Shown here: positions 19,324-27,466 of the stretch, one piece after another | How positions within the stretch are numbered: the first letter of the stretch is position 1 | Layout of the letters: every line of letters begins with the position of its first letter | Assembly (NCBI GenBank): GCA_963713625.1 | Contig: CAVQMN010000009.1 | Location: forward strand, 1-64,000 | Origin: Bog-756 sp963713625 | GTDB lineage: Bacteria > Actinomycetota > Acidimicrobiia > Acidimicrobiales > RAAP-2 | DNA length: 64,000 nt | Reading direction: 5' to 3' | Notes under the pieces: model-generated | The model's database searches: none | The model's input: the letters and a program-made list of their open reading frames with translations, nothing else | Told to the model about the DNA's origin: nothing | Program-made: the position numbers and the translations under genes

Positions 19324-20121
19324 TCAGACGGCCGTCACCGAGGTCAGTCCCCCGTCGATGGTCAAGGTGGTACCGGTGATGAACGAAGCCTCGTCCGAAA
19401 GCAGGAAGCGGATGGGCCTGGCGATCTCGTCGGGGGACGAGACCCGCTTGAGGGGTGTCCGCTCCTCGAGCTGCTCACGGAATCCGGGGATCTCGAAGGC
19501 GGGGGCGAGCATCGGGGTGGCGACGGCACCCGGGCAGACCGCATTGACCCGGAAACCCTCCTCGGCGTAGCGCTGGGCGATGGAACGCATGACGCCGATC
19601 ACCCCACCCTTCGATGCGCAGTAGGCGGTGAGGATGGAGTTGCCGAACAGGCCCTCGATCGACGAGATGAGGACGGCGGCCGAGCCGGGACCTGCCGCCC
19701 GGAACGGTTCGAGGAGCAGACGGCTGATCATCACCGCGGCCCGCAGGTTCACGTTGAGCGTCGTGTCCCAGACCCCGTCGTCGATGGTGTCCACGGTCGC
19801 AGGCCCGGCGACCCCGGCGGCATGGACGAACCCACCCAGGGTGCCGAGCTCGGCCGCAGCCCTCGGCACCGCGTCCTCCAGCGCCGCGGTGTCGGCCACA
19901 TCGACCACCGACCAGTAGACCGTTGTCCCGTGGAGATCACGGCACTGGGCCGCCGTCTCCTCGGCGCCGGCGGCGTCGATGTCCCAGACGGCCACGGGCC
20001 GACCGACCTCGGCCAGGGCCAGGGCGGTCTGGCGCCCGATACCCGAACCACCCCCGGTGACCAGCACGCCGGTGTCCGGCGAGCCCAGTCGGCCCCGACC
20101 TGCGCCGGTGTCCGGGTTCAC
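19324..20121 (-). CDS. Short-chain dehydrogenase/reductase
   Basis: 265-residue Rossmann oxidoreductase. Cofactor loop VTGGGSGIGRQ, DVAD, structural VHAAGVAG (in place of NNAG), catalytic Ser in LISSIEG, Tyr/Lys in YCASKGG, and the C-terminal SFITGTTLTIDGGLTSV of classical SDRs. Acidic residue after beta-2 (VWDID) favours NAD+. GTG start overlaps the epimerase stop (GTGA), so it is translated with the RmlC-like gene; the pair may act on a common sugar or polyketide-type substrate, which is inference. Confidence 0.85.
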   Translation of the reverse strand: MNPDTGAGRGRLGSPDTGVLVTGGGSGIGRQTALALAEVGRPVAVWDIDAAGAEETAAQCRDLHGTTVYWSVVDVADTAALEDAVPRAAAELGTLGGFVHAAGVAGPATVDTIDDGVWDTTLNVNLRAAVMISRLLLEPFRAAGPGSAAVLISSIEGLFGNSILTAYCASKGGVIGVMRSIAQRYAEEGFRVNAVCPGAVATPMLAPAFEIPGFREQLEERTPLKRVSSPDEIARPIRFLLSDEASFITGTTLTIDGGLTSVTAV

Positions 20122-20669
20122 GTCCTCAGGCCGACCCTCGGCTGCACCCCTGGATCGATCTGCGAGCGCCGCGGATTCGCCTGGTCCCGGGGTGACAGCA
20201 CCGGGTCGGCCACACCCCAGTCGGCCGCGACAGCCGGATCGTCCCAGGCCACTCCGAGCTCGTCATCCGGGTTGTAGTAGTTGTCGACCAGGTACCAGAG
20301 GGTGAGATCGGTGAGCGAGGCGAAGCCGTGGGCCACGCCGGGAGGGATGAACAGACCGCGATCGTGGTCACCGTCGAGGTCGAGCGAGAGCGTGGCACCG
20401 TCGGTGGGCGAGCCCTGGCGGAGATCGTGGAGGACCACCCGGGCCGTGCCCCTCAGCACGTACCAGTAGTCGGCCTGGTGGAGGTGGTAATGGAGGCCGA
20501 CGATGGCCCCGGCCTGCTTTTCGGAGCGGTTGCCCTGGACCATCTCCCGACCCAGGGGGAACCAGCTCCGGCGATAGGTCTCGAGGAACCGACCACGCTC
20601 GTCCCCGTGGGCGCTGGGCTCCACCACGATGACGTCGGCGATCACCTCGGACTCCTTGATATCAGGCAC
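20118..20669 (-). CDS. dTDP-4-dehydrorhamnose 3,5-epimerase-like cupin
   Basis: 183-residue RmlC-type cupin. HGDERGRFLETYR, GLHYHLHQ (His general base), VVLHDLRQGSPTDG, FIPPGVAHGFASL and YYNPDDELGVAWDDP follow the RmlC pattern. The Arg of the usual RGLHYQ motif is replaced (VGLHYH), so the substrate may not be the standard dTDP-sugar. No other dTDP-rhamnose genes are nearby. GTG start with GGGAGA a few bases upstream. Coupled to the following SDR. Confidence 0.83.
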   Translation of the reverse strand: MPDIKESEVIADVIVVEPSAHGDERGRFLETYRRSWFPLGREMVQGNRSEKQAGAIVGLHYHLHQADYWYVLRGTARVVLHDLRQGSPTDGATLSLDLDGDHDRGLFIPPGVAHGFASLTDLTLWYLVDNYYNPDDELGVAWDDPAVAADWGVADPVLSPRDQANPRRSQIDPGVQPRVGLRT

Positions 20670-20671
20670 AA

Positions 20672-21169
20672 CTATCTCCCATCGTCGTCGGGGGGCCGGG
20701 CCACAGTAGCGAACCTTCTGTCGAAGAACAGCAGGGGCGATCCCTCGCCGTTTCCCAGCTCCAGCACTTTGCCGATGATCAATTCGTGGTCGCCGGCATC
20801 GTGGACCAGCTCGACCCGGCAGTCCACCCAGGCCAAGCTGCCGGCGATCAGAGGTGAGCCGGTGACGGGAGCCGGCGACCAGTCGATGCCTTCGAACTTG
20901 GGCCCCCCGGAGATGGCGAAGGACTGGGCGAGCTCCTCCTGGCGGTCGGTGAGTACGTTGACGCAGAAGCTCCCGGCCCGGGCGATCCTCGGCCAGCTGG
21001 TGGAAGTACGGGCCGGAGCCACGGCCACGAACGGGGGGTCGGCGGAGAGCGAGATGAAGCTCTGGCAGGTGAAACCCACCGGATCGTCGCCCTCCATGCC
21101 GGACACGACGGTGACCCCGCTGGCAAACCGGCTCATGACCTGCTTGAACTGGGCCGTGTCGAAGCTCAT
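20672..21169 (-). CDS. Flavin reductase-like FMN-binding protein
   Basis: 165 residues of the split-barrel flavin reductase family (HpaC/NtaB/HsaB type). FKQVMSRFASGVTVVSG opens the domain, FTCQSFISLSADPPFVAVAPARTSTSWPRI binds FMN, SFCVNVLTDRQEELAQSFA and GDHELIIGKVLEL complete it. It would reduce flavin with NAD(P)H for a two-component monooxygenase not present here. ATG at 21169 chosen because the domain begins there; only 2 nt separate it from the upstream MBL gene. Confidence 0.87.
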   Translation of the reverse strand: MSFDTAQFKQVMSRFASGVTVVSGMEGDDPVGFTCQSFISLSADPPFVAVAPARTSTSWPRIARAGSFCVNVLTDRQEELAQSFAISGGPKFEGIDWSPAPVTGSPLIAGSLAWVDCRVELVHDAGDHELIIGKVLELGNGEGSPLLFFDRRFATVARPPDDDGR

Positions 21170-21171
21170 CG

Positions 21172-22029
21172 TCAGGTGGACCCGAGCTCCACCGAATCCC
21201 CTTCGGCCGCGGCGGTCACCTCGTCCAGATGATGGTCGGAGGCGATCTGCCGGGCATGGTCGAGCATCCGATCGACCTGGTCGTCGGAGTGGGCCGGATC
21301 GTGGTGGAAGAGGCACAGCCGCCTGGCCCCCGACTCGACCGCCACGCGGACGGCGTAGGTCTCGGTCGAATGGCCCCAGTCGGACATGGTCGCGAACTCC
21401 TCTTCCGTGTACTGGGAGTCGTGCATCACCAGATCGGCGTCCTCGCAGAGTTCGATGACGTTCTTGTCCACGGTGCGTTGATCGAGGGGGGCCTGGTGGT
21501 CGGAGATGTAGGCCACCGATCGTCCTTCGGCTTCGATCCGGAAGCCCAGGGTGTGGCCGATATGGCTGACGGGTCGCGCTTTGACTTGGATGTTCCCCAC
21601 GGTGAACTCGGCCGAACCGTCCAGATCGTGGCACCGCATCTCGCCGCCGAAGTCATCCATGGCGATGGGGAAGAACGGTGGGGCCACCATGCCGGACAGG
21701 ACATCGTGCAATGAGCCGTCCTGCTGGGAGGGCCCGTACACGTCGAGGACGGCGCCCTGGTCACGCAGCGGTGAGAAGAACGGCAGCCCGATGACGTGGT
21801 CGTAGTGGAGGTGCGTGAGCAGGACGTTGGCCTGCAACTGGCGTTGGCTGGCCTCGAGCGGTGGATGAAGGTACCCGCCCAGGGCGCGGAGGCCAGTCCC
21901 CAGATCGAGGATCAAGGGATGCTCGCCTTCCACCTCCACCAGGACGCAGGACGTGTTGCCCCCGTAACGGCGGTACCGGTCGGACGAGCACGGGCACGAG
22001 CCCCGGACTCCGAAGAAGGTGATCCTCAC
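21172..22029 (-). CDS. MBL-fold metallo-hydrolase (RNase Z / cyclic phosphodiesterase-like)
   Basis: 285 residues beginning MRITFFGVRGSCPCSS, then GGNTSCVLVEVEG, LDLGTGLRALG, THLHYDHVIGLPFF (HxHxDH), VSHIGHTLGFRIE, SDHQAP and LFHHDPAHSDDQVD. This is the RNase Z-like superfamily branch containing PhnP and cyclic-nucleotide phosphodiesterases. It is not RNase Z itself: the exosite arm is missing. Operonic with the flavin reductase. GTG start with a TAGTCT -10 element 9 nt upstream. Confidence 0.85.
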   Translation of the reverse strand: MRITFFGVRGSCPCSSDRYRRYGGNTSCVLVEVEGEHPLILDLGTGLRALGGYLHPPLEASQRQLQANVLLTHLHYDHVIGLPFFSPLRDQGAVLDVYGPSQQDGSLHDVLSGMVAPPFFPIAMDDFGGEMRCHDLDGSAEFTVGNIQVKARPVSHIGHTLGFRIEAEGRSVAYISDHQAPLDQRTVDKNVIELCEDADLVMHDSQYTEEEFATMSDWGHSTETYAVRVAVESGARRLCLFHHDPAHSDDQVDRMLDHARQIASDHHLDEVTAAAEGDSVELGST

Positions 22030-22038
22030 CGAAGGTGC

Positions 22039-22044
22039 AGACTA
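22039..22044 (-). promoter_or_regulatory. -10 element for the MBL/flavin reductase operon
   Basis: TAGTCT on the minus strand, 9 nt before the GTG at 22029; predicts a leader of 0-3 nt. Confidence 0.35.
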
Positions 22045-22070
22045 GTCGGAGGTCGGCCGGACCTCGGGAC

Positions 22071-22076
22071 TACCCT
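22071..22076 (+). promoter_or_regulatory. Leaderless -10 element for the 22084 hydrolase
   Basis: TACCCT ends 7 nt before the ATG at 22084; divergent from the -10 at 22039. Confidence 0.45.
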
Positions 22077-22083
22077 CCTGACC

Positions 22084-22953
22084 ATGGATCAGCAACGGGT
22101 GACCGCCAACGGTGTCGATTTCGCTTTTTTCGGCGACGGGCCGGCCGACGGGCCGCTGGCCCTGTGCCTGCACGGGTTCCCGGACACCGCCCACACCTGG
22201 AGGTATCTCCTCCCCCGGCTGGCCGAGGCCGGCTACCACGCCGTGGCCCCGTTCCTGCGCGGGTACTCCCCCACCGAGGTGCCGAAGGACAGCCGATACG
22301 ACACGGGCACGCTGGCCCTGGATGCGTGCGCACTGCACGAGGCCCTCGGGGGATCGGACGACGCGGTGATCATCGGTCACGACTGGGGCGCCTTCGCCAC
22401 CTATGGGGCGGCGGCGTTCCAGCCCGATCGGTGGAGCCGGGTGGTGGCGGCCGCGGTGGCTCCCCAGGGCTCGATGGCCGACGGGTTCTTCACCTTCGAC
22501 CAGCTGCGTCGGAGTTGGTATGTCTTCTTCTTCCAGACCCCGCTGGCCGAGTATGCGGTTTCGATGGAGGACTATGCCTTCATCGACCGGCTGTGGGCCG
22601 ACTGGTCCCCCGGGTTCGACGGAGCATGGGATGCGGGCGAGGTGAAGCGATCGCTGGCCTCACCCGAGAGCCTGAGCGCGGCCATCGGCTACTACCGCGC
22701 CATGTTCGCCGGCCCCCCCGACGACCCCGAGGCGGCGGCGGCCCAGGCCGCCAGCGGCACCATGGCCCCCCAGCCCACCTTGTACCTCCACGGCCTCGAC
22801 GACGGCTGCATGGGCATCGACACCATCGGACCGGTCACCGATTTCCTGGCCCCTGGCTCCGAGATGGTGGTGGTCGAGGGGGCGGGCCACTTCCTCCACG
22901 TCGAACGGCCGGACGAGGTCAACGACCACATCATCCGGTTCGTCACCGCCTAG
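22084..22953 (+). CDS. Alpha/beta hydrolase, epoxide hydrolase-like
   Basis: 289 residues. Oxyanion-hole LCLHGFPDTAHTWRYLLP, nucleophile Asp in VIIGHDWGAFATY, cap domain with two aromatic blocks (RRSWYVFFFQTPLAEY) and the C-terminal His in VVEGAGHFLHVERPDEV. An Asp nucleophile in GHDWG is the mark of epoxide hydrolases and haloalkane dehalogenases. The ATG at 22084 is supported by the TACCCT element. A second relative is at 56196-57050. Confidence 0.87.
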   Translation: MDQQRVTANGVDFAFFGDGPADGPLALCLHGFPDTAHTWRYLLPRLAEAGYHAVAPFLRGYSPTEVPKDSRYDTGTLALDACALHEALGGSDDAVIIGHDWGAFATYGAAAFQPDRWSRVVAAAVAPQGSMADGFFTFDQLRRSWYVFFFQTPLAEYAVSMEDYAFIDRLWADWSPGFDGAWDAGEVKRSLASPESLSAAIGYYRAMFAGPPDDPEAAAAQAASGTMAPQPTLYLHGLDDGCMGIDTIGPVTDFLAPGSEMVVVEGAGHFLHVERPDEVNDHIIRFVTA

Positions 22954-22979
22954 CAGGCCCCCAGGCGCCGGGGCCTCGC

Positions 22980-23924
22980 TCAGGGCAGGCGCAGGGTACC
23001 GGCGCGGTCCCGGGCCACCAGTCCCTCCGCCACCAGTCCGGCCGCGATCCGGGCGGCCCGCTCGGGATCGTCCGGCCACCCGGTGGCCGCGGCGAGACCG
23101 TCGGCCCGGAGAGCACCGTTTCGCAGCGCATCGATCAACCGGCCCCGGCCCTGCCGGTCGGAGCCGTCGAAGACGCTCTGGGGCGTCGACACCCCGGCCG
23201 ATCCCAGCGCGGGGTCGGGCCGATCCCGGCCCCGGGCCGACCAGCGGCACCGCCGACGGAGGGGACAGTCCGGGCAACGTGGGGTCCCGGCCACGCACAC
23301 CGTGGCTCCCAGATCGAGGAGGGCCTGGCCGAACTCCCAGGCCCCCGCGGCCGGGACCATGGCATCGACCAGCGCCTGCGCCTCCCTGCCGCCGACGGGT
23401 CGCCCGGCGACCGCCCTCGAGATGACCCGTCCGGCATTGGTGTCCACCACGCCCACCTCGACCTCGAACGCGAAGGCCAGCACCGCCCGGGCCGTGTAGG
23501 GGCCCACGCCGGGCAGGGTGAGCAGGGCGGGCAGGTCACCGGGCACCTGACCTCCGTGCTCGGCCACCAGCACCGACGCGGCCCGGTGCAAGCTGGCCGC
23601 CCGGCGGTTGTAGCCCAGGCCCTGCCAGGCCCGGATGACCGCACCCAGCGGGGCGGCGGCGCAGGCGGCGGGGGTGGGGAACCGGGCCAGGAACTGCAGA
23701 TAGACCGGGGCCACCCGGGCCACCTGGGTCTGCTGGGCCATGACCTCGCTGACCAGTACGGCCCACGGATCGCGGGTGGCGCGCCACGGGAGGTCGGGCC
23801 GCCTCGAACGACCTCCTGCCCCGGTACCCCACTGCCGGATGGCCCGGCCGAGGGCCCGGACCTGGGCCGGACGGCGGTCGGCGACCGGGGGCGGCGAGGC
23901 CGCGGTGCGAGGCAATCCCCCCAC
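22980..23924 (-). CDS. mutY: A/G-specific adenine DNA glycosylase (MutY)
   Basis: Removes adenine mispaired with 8-oxoguanine. 314 residues: LPWRATRDPWAVLVSEVMAQQTQV (catalytic Glu), helix-hairpin-helix LLTLPGVGPYTARAVLAF, catalytic Asp in VDTNAGRVISRA, and the [4Fe-4S] loop CVAGTPRCPDCPLRRRC (C-x6-C-x2-C-x5-C). The 8-oxoG-recognising NUDIX-like C-terminal domain of longer MutYs is absent, replaced by a short winged-helix-like Arg/Ala-rich end, as in short actinobacterial forms. The GTG start directly abuts the hydratase stop. Its Fe-S cluster makes it a client of the local SUF system. Confidence 0.92.
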   Translation of the reverse strand: MGGLPRTAASPPPVADRRPAQVRALGRAIRQWGTGAGGRSRRPDLPWRATRDPWAVLVSEVMAQQTQVARVAPVYLQFLARFPTPAACAAAPLGAVIRAWQGLGYNRRAASLHRAASVLVAEHGGQVPGDLPALLTLPGVGPYTARAVLAFAFEVEVGVVDTNAGRVISRAVAGRPVGGREAQALVDAMVPAAGAWEFGQALLDLGATVCVAGTPRCPDCPLRRRCRWSARGRDRPDPALGSAGVSTPQSVFDGSDRQGRGRLIDALRNGALRADGLAAATGWPDDPERAARIAAGLVAEGLVARDRAGTLRLP

Positions 23925-24437
23925 TCAATCCCAGACGTCGTCACCGTAGGGACGCAGCCGGGGCGGGGCGCCGGCCTTCTTCCACACCATGACCTTGCGC
24001 CGGTAGAAGCACACCTCTTCGCCCCGCTGGTTGAACCCCTTCGTCTCCACGGTGACCACGCCCCGGTCGTCGCGTGACTTCGATTCGACCTTGGAGATGA
24101 CCTTGCTCTCTGCGTAGATGGTGTCACCATGGAAGGTGGGTGCCCGGTGGATGAGGGACTCGACCTCGAGGTTGGCGATGGCCATGCCACTGACATCGGG
24201 GACGCTCATTCCGAGGACCAGGGAGTACACCAGGTTCCCGACCACCACGTTCTTTCCCTGCACCGTCTCGTGCTCCGCGTACCAGGCGTTGGTGTGCAGC
24301 GGATGGTGATTCATGGTGATCATGCAGAACAGGTGATCGTCGGCCTCGGTGATGGTCTTGCCCGGCCAGTGCCGGTAGATGTCACCGGGTTCGAATTCCT
24401 CGAAGTAGCGCCCGAAGGGACGGTCGTAGGTGGTCAT
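23925..24437 (-). CDS. mch: Mesaconyl-C1-CoA hydratase, MaoC family (ethylmalonyl-CoA pathway)
   Basis: 170-residue single hotdog MaoC-type hydratase. The wording TYDRPFGRYFEEFEPGDIYRH, then WPGKTITEADDHLFCMITMNHHPLH, GKNVVVGNLVYSLVLGMSVPDVSG and APTFHGDTIYAES closely follows, from memory, the short actinobacterial enzyme assigned as mesaconyl-CoA hydratase, which hydrates mesaconyl-C1-CoA to beta-methylmalyl-CoA. The D-x4-H dyad (DDHLFCMITMNHH) is present. Genes for the preceding and following steps lie within 5 kb (25806 and 28291). Strong for MaoC, good for the specific role. Confidence 0.82.
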   Translation of the reverse strand: MTTYDRPFGRYFEEFEPGDIYRHWPGKTITEADDHLFCMITMNHHPLHTNAWYAEHETVQGKNVVVGNLVYSLVLGMSVPDVSGMAIANLEVESLIHRAPTFHGDTIYAESKVISKVESKSRDDRGVVTVETKGFNQRGEEVCFYRRKVMVWKKAGAPPRLRPYGDDVWD

Positions 24438-24512
24438 GGGGTTGGTGTAGTACGCACCGGAGGTGGTGTCCAGGCAGGCCGATGTGGACAGCCGACCGGA
24501 CCCCTTCTGTCC

Positions 24513-24944
24513 TCAGTCCCGGACCAGCGTCGGGCGCGTCGTGAATCCGAGCACCCAGTCGGTCTGCGACTCGCCGTCGATGGCCATGCGCCACGTGTAA
24601 CGGGTGCCGGGCGTGAGGGGCAGCGGCCCGAGGTTCACCGCCAGCGCCACGTCGATGGGAGAGCCTTCGGGGATCCCCGGCGGGCGTCCCACGGTGAACT
24701 CGCCCCGCACCTCGACCGGGTGCTCGCCTTCGGGCGTGTCCACCAGCACCGGGCGGCCGTCGGCGTCTTCGAGAAAGAGCTCCCAGTGATGGGCCGCCTC
24801 GGCTTCGTGCCATCCGACATCGATCTTCAGTGCGATGGCCGACGGGACCGGGTCTGGTCCGGTCATGCTCCACCCGCCGCCCAGGACGTAGAGCTTGCCG
24901 TCTGACACCTGAGCGGCATCGCACAACATCATGGTCACTCTCAC
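24513..24944 (-). CDS. DUF6941-like conserved protein
   Basis: 143 residues, GTG at 24944: MRVTMMLCDAAQVSDGKLYVLGGGW is the characteristic opening of a conserved actinobacterial family of unknown function. The rest is beta-rich (WELFLEDADGRPVLV, VALAVNLGPLPLTPGTRYTWRMAIDG). A TAACCT element 8 nt upstream supports this start over more distant ones. Cytoplasmic; function unknown. Confidence 0.75.
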   Translation of the reverse strand: MRVTMMLCDAAQVSDGKLYVLGGGWSMTGPDPVPSAIALKIDVGWHEAEAAHHWELFLEDADGRPVLVDTPEGEHPVEVRGEFTVGRPPGIPEGSPIDVALAVNLGPLPLTPGTRYTWRMAIDGESQTDWVLGFTTRPTLVRD

Positions 24945-24952
24945 AAAGCGTG

Positions 24953-24958
24953 AGGTTA
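24953..24958 (-). promoter_or_regulatory. Leaderless -10 element for 24513-24944
   Basis: TAACCT on the minus strand, 8 nt before the GTG at 24944. Confidence 0.4.
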
Positions 24959-25045
24959 CCGGCTCCCGGAGGTCGGTAATTCCGGGAGGTGGAGGAGCAC
25001 GAGAGCGGGGCCGCGGTCCGGGGCCACCGTGACGACGGCGACCGG

Positions 25046-25051
25046 TAGCGT
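25046..25051 (+). promoter_or_regulatory. Leaderless -10 element for the methyltransferase
   Basis: TAGCGT ends 6 nt before the ATG at 25058. Confidence 0.5.
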
Positions 25052-25057
25052 GGCCCC

Positions 25058-25705
25058 ATGGAGCTGCGGGGACTACGAGACGACGTCTACCGGAGACCGC
25101 TGGCCACCGCACTCGAGCGTTTGGGGATCGGGCCGGGGTGGACGTGCGTGGATGTCGGCGCCGGGGGTGGCGACGTGACGGTGGCCCTGGCCGAGATCGT
25201 CGGGCGGGACGGCCGGGTCTACGCCGTCGACAGCGACCCGCTGGCCCGCGACGAGGTGGCCGAGGCCGCAGCCGCCCACAGCCAGGTGCTGGCCATCACC
25301 CAGGCCGGGGAGGATCTCCGCCTGCCCGAACCGGTCGATCTCGCTTTCTGCCGGTTCCTGCTCCTGCACGTGGTCGATCCGGCGGTGGTCCTGGCCCGGA
25401 TGGCCGGCTCGGTCCGCCCCGGTGGTTGGGTGGTGGCCCAGGAGCCGATCACCTCGGCCGGGCGCATCAACGGGAACCCGTTCAGCATGCCCGAGGCCCG
25501 GCATCCGGACATCGGCGCCCTGCTGCCCGCTCTGGCCCGCCAGGCCGGCCTGATCACCGTCGACGCCTGGGCCGAAGCCCCGGCCGGTGCCGGTCCGGGT
25601 CCGGTGGCCGACTATCTCAGGATCCTGACCGAGGTCGACCCGGGGGACGACCCGGTGGTCCTGCCGCCGCTGGTGACCGTGGTGGCCCAGGCACCTCCGG
25701 GCTGA
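25058..25705 (+). CDS. SAM-dependent methyltransferase
   Basis: 215-residue class I methyltransferase. Motif I is TCVDVGAGGGDVTVALAEIVG, the acidic end of beta-2 is VYAVDSDPLA, motif IV-like LAFCRFLLLHVVDP, and VRPGGWVVAQEPI follows. Substrate unknown. Leaderless start; the stop is followed at once by a strong hairpin (25708-25723). Confidence 0.82.
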   Translation: MELRGLRDDVYRRPLATALERLGIGPGWTCVDVGAGGGDVTVALAEIVGRDGRVYAVDSDPLARDEVAEAAAAHSQVLAITQAGEDLRLPEPVDLAFCRFLLLHVVDPAVVLARMAGSVRPGGWVVAQEPITSAGRINGNPFSMPEARHPDIGALLPALARQAGLITVDAWAEAPAGAGPGPVADYLRILTEVDPGDDPVVLPPLVTVVAQAPPG

Positions 25706-25707
25706 CC

Positions 25708-25723
25708 GGGGTGCCAGCACCCC
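25708..25723 (+). terminator. GC hairpin after the methyltransferase
   Basis: GGGGTGC-CA-GCACCCC forms a perfect 7-bp stem 3 nt after the stop. No U-tract, so an actinobacterial-type U-less terminator or mRNA-stabilising hairpin. Confidence 0.4.
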
Positions 25724-25793
25724 AGAAGGTGGCGGACGGATGGCACCGACACCGGGCCCGGCGAACGGCTCCGTGGCCCTGCTTACGCTTCGG

Positions 25794-25799
25794 TAACCT
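25794..25799 (+). promoter_or_regulatory. Leaderless -10 element for mcd
   Basis: TAACCT ends 6 nt before the GTG at 25806. Confidence 0.45.
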
Positions 25800-25805
25800 G
25801 GGAAG

Positions 25806-27428
25806 GTGACCACCGCCCTTCCTTCCCCCGACCTCACCGCCGCGGCCGACGCGGTGGCCGTGGCCCAGTCGGTCGTCACCGCCGGGGTGGACGCCCTGGC
25901 CCGTGCGGGAGGACCGGACGTGGCCCAGGTGCTGGCGTACGACGTGGCCCACGCCGCCGCCGCCGTGCGCACAGCCGAGGCCGTGCTGACCTATGGGGCC
26001 CACGGGGCGACCGAAGCCGCCATCGCCTGCGCCTTCGTGGCCGACGCCGTCACCGACCTGGCCACGCGGACCGTCGGCCGCACCCGTGAGTGGGGGGTCG
26101 GCCCTGACTGGATGGCACCGGCGGAGGCCTTCGTGGCCGCGTACCGCGACCCGGAGTTTCTGGCCACACTGGCCGACCAGGAAGGCCCCCGCCACCTCGA
26201 CGCCGACTTCGAACTGGTGCGGGAGACGTTCCACCGGTTCGCCGAGGAGCAGATCCGACCCAGGGCCGAGCACATCCATCGGGCCAACACGGATATCCCC
26301 GAGGAGATCATCACCGGGATGGCGGAGATGGGTGGCTTCGGGATGTCCGTACCCGAGGCCTACGGAGGTTTCGCCACCGGTGGCGAGGCCGACTACATGG
26401 GCATGGTGGTGGCGACCGAGGAGCTTTCGTGGGGCTCGCTGGGCGCGGGCGGATCCCTCATCACCCGGCCCGAGATCCTCACCCGGGCGCTGGTGAAGGG
26501 CGGGACCGAGGAGCAAAAGGAGCTGTGGCTGCCCAAGTTGGCGACCGCCGAGGTGATGGGGGCGGTGGCCGTGACCGAGCCGGACTTCGGGTCGGATGTG
26601 GCCGGGGTGGTCACCAGTGCGGTACCGACCGAAGGTGGCTGGTTGATCAACGGCGTCAAGACCTGGTGTACATTCGCCGCCCGCGCCGACGTGCTCATGC
26701 TGCTGGCCCGGACCGACCCCGACAAGTCCAAGGCCCATCGCGGCCTCTCCCTCTTCCTGGTGGAGAAGCCCCAGGCCGAGGGACATGCCTTCCAGTTCGA
26801 CCAGATCCCGGGCCAGGACGGCACACCGGCCGGCGCCACCGGCCGGATGGAAGGGCGGGCCATCGACACCCTCGGGTACCGGGGGATGCACTCCTACGAG
26901 GTGGCCTTCGAGAACTGGTTCGTCCCCGACGCCAACCTGGTGGGGGGCGAGAACGGACTGGGCCAGGGCTTCTACCTGCAGATGCAGGGATTCGAAAACG
27001 GGAGGCTGCAGACGGCGGCCAGGGCCATCGGGGTGATGCAGGCCAGCTACGAGGCGGCGCTGGGCTACGCGCGCGACCGGGTGGTGTTCGGCGCGCCGAT
27101 CATCGACTACCAGTTGACCAGGGCCAAGCTGGCCAGGATGGCCGTGCTCATCCAGACGACGCGCCAGTTCTCCTACGAGGTGGCGCGACTGATGTCCAAG
27201 GGCGAGGGAAGTCTCGAGGCGTCGATGATCAAGGCCTACGTGTGCCGGGCAGCCGAATGGGTGACCCGCGAGGCCCTTCAGATCCACGGAGGCATGGGAT
27301 ACGCCGAGGAGTTTCCGGTCAGCCGCTACTTCGTGGACGCCCGGGTCCTGTCGATCTTCGAGGGCGCCGACGAGACCCTGGCCCTCAAGGTGATCGCCCG
27401 GCGGCTCCTGGCCAACGCCAAGGGCTGA
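25806..27428 (+). CDS. mcd: (2S)-methylsuccinyl-CoA dehydrogenase (ethylmalonyl-CoA pathway)
   Basis: 540-residue acyl-CoA dehydrogenase with an extra alpha-helical N-terminal domain (about residues 1-130) absent from ordinary family members; this extension and total length are typical of methylsuccinyl-CoA dehydrogenase. The core reads SLGAGGSLITRPEILTRALVKG, VTEPDFGSDVAG, INGVKTWCTFAARADVLMLLARTDP, IDTLGYRGMHSYEVAFENWFVPDAN, and IHGGMGYAEEFPVSRYFVDARVLSIFEGADETLALKVIA, all as I recall for Mcd. It oxidises methylsuccinyl-CoA to mesaconyl-C1-CoA with FAD. The flanking hydratase and lyase genes support the role. Confidence 0.86.
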   Translation: MTTALPSPDLTAAADAVAVAQSVVTAGVDALARAGGPDVAQVLAYDVAHAAAAVRTAEAVLTYGAHGATEAAIACAFVADAVTDLATRTVGRTREWGVGPDWMAPAEAFVAAYRDPEFLATLADQEGPRHLDADFELVRETFHRFAEEQIRPRAEHIHRANTDIPEEIITGMAEMGGFGMSVPEAYGGFATGGEADYMGMVVATEELSWGSLGAGGSLITRPEILTRALVKGGTEEQKELWLPKLATAEVMGAVAVTEPDFGSDVAGVVTSAVPTEGGWLINGVKTWCTFAARADVLMLLARTDPDKSKAHRGLSLFLVEKPQAEGHAFQFDQIPGQDGTPAGATGRMEGRAIDTLGYRGMHSYEVAFENWFVPDANLVGGENGLGQGFYLQMQGFENGRLQTAARAIGVMQASYEAALGYARDRVVFGAPIIDYQLTRAKLARMAVLIQTTRQFSYEVARLMSKGEGSLEASMIKAYVCRAAEWVTREALQIHGGMGYAEEFPVSRYFVDARVLSIFEGADETLALKVIARRLLANAKG

Positions 27429-27454
27429 CCTCACCGACCGGCGCGGTGCCGGGG

Positions 27455-27460
27455 TACGTT
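27455..27460 (+). promoter_or_regulatory. Leaderless -10 element for 27467-28207
   Basis: TACGTT ends 6 nt before the GTG at 27467. Confidence 0.45.
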
Positions 27461-27466
27461 GGGTCG

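Noticed and set aside
21172..22029. RNase Z
   Set aside because: MBL core only; the exosite arm and RNase Z-specific motifs are missing.
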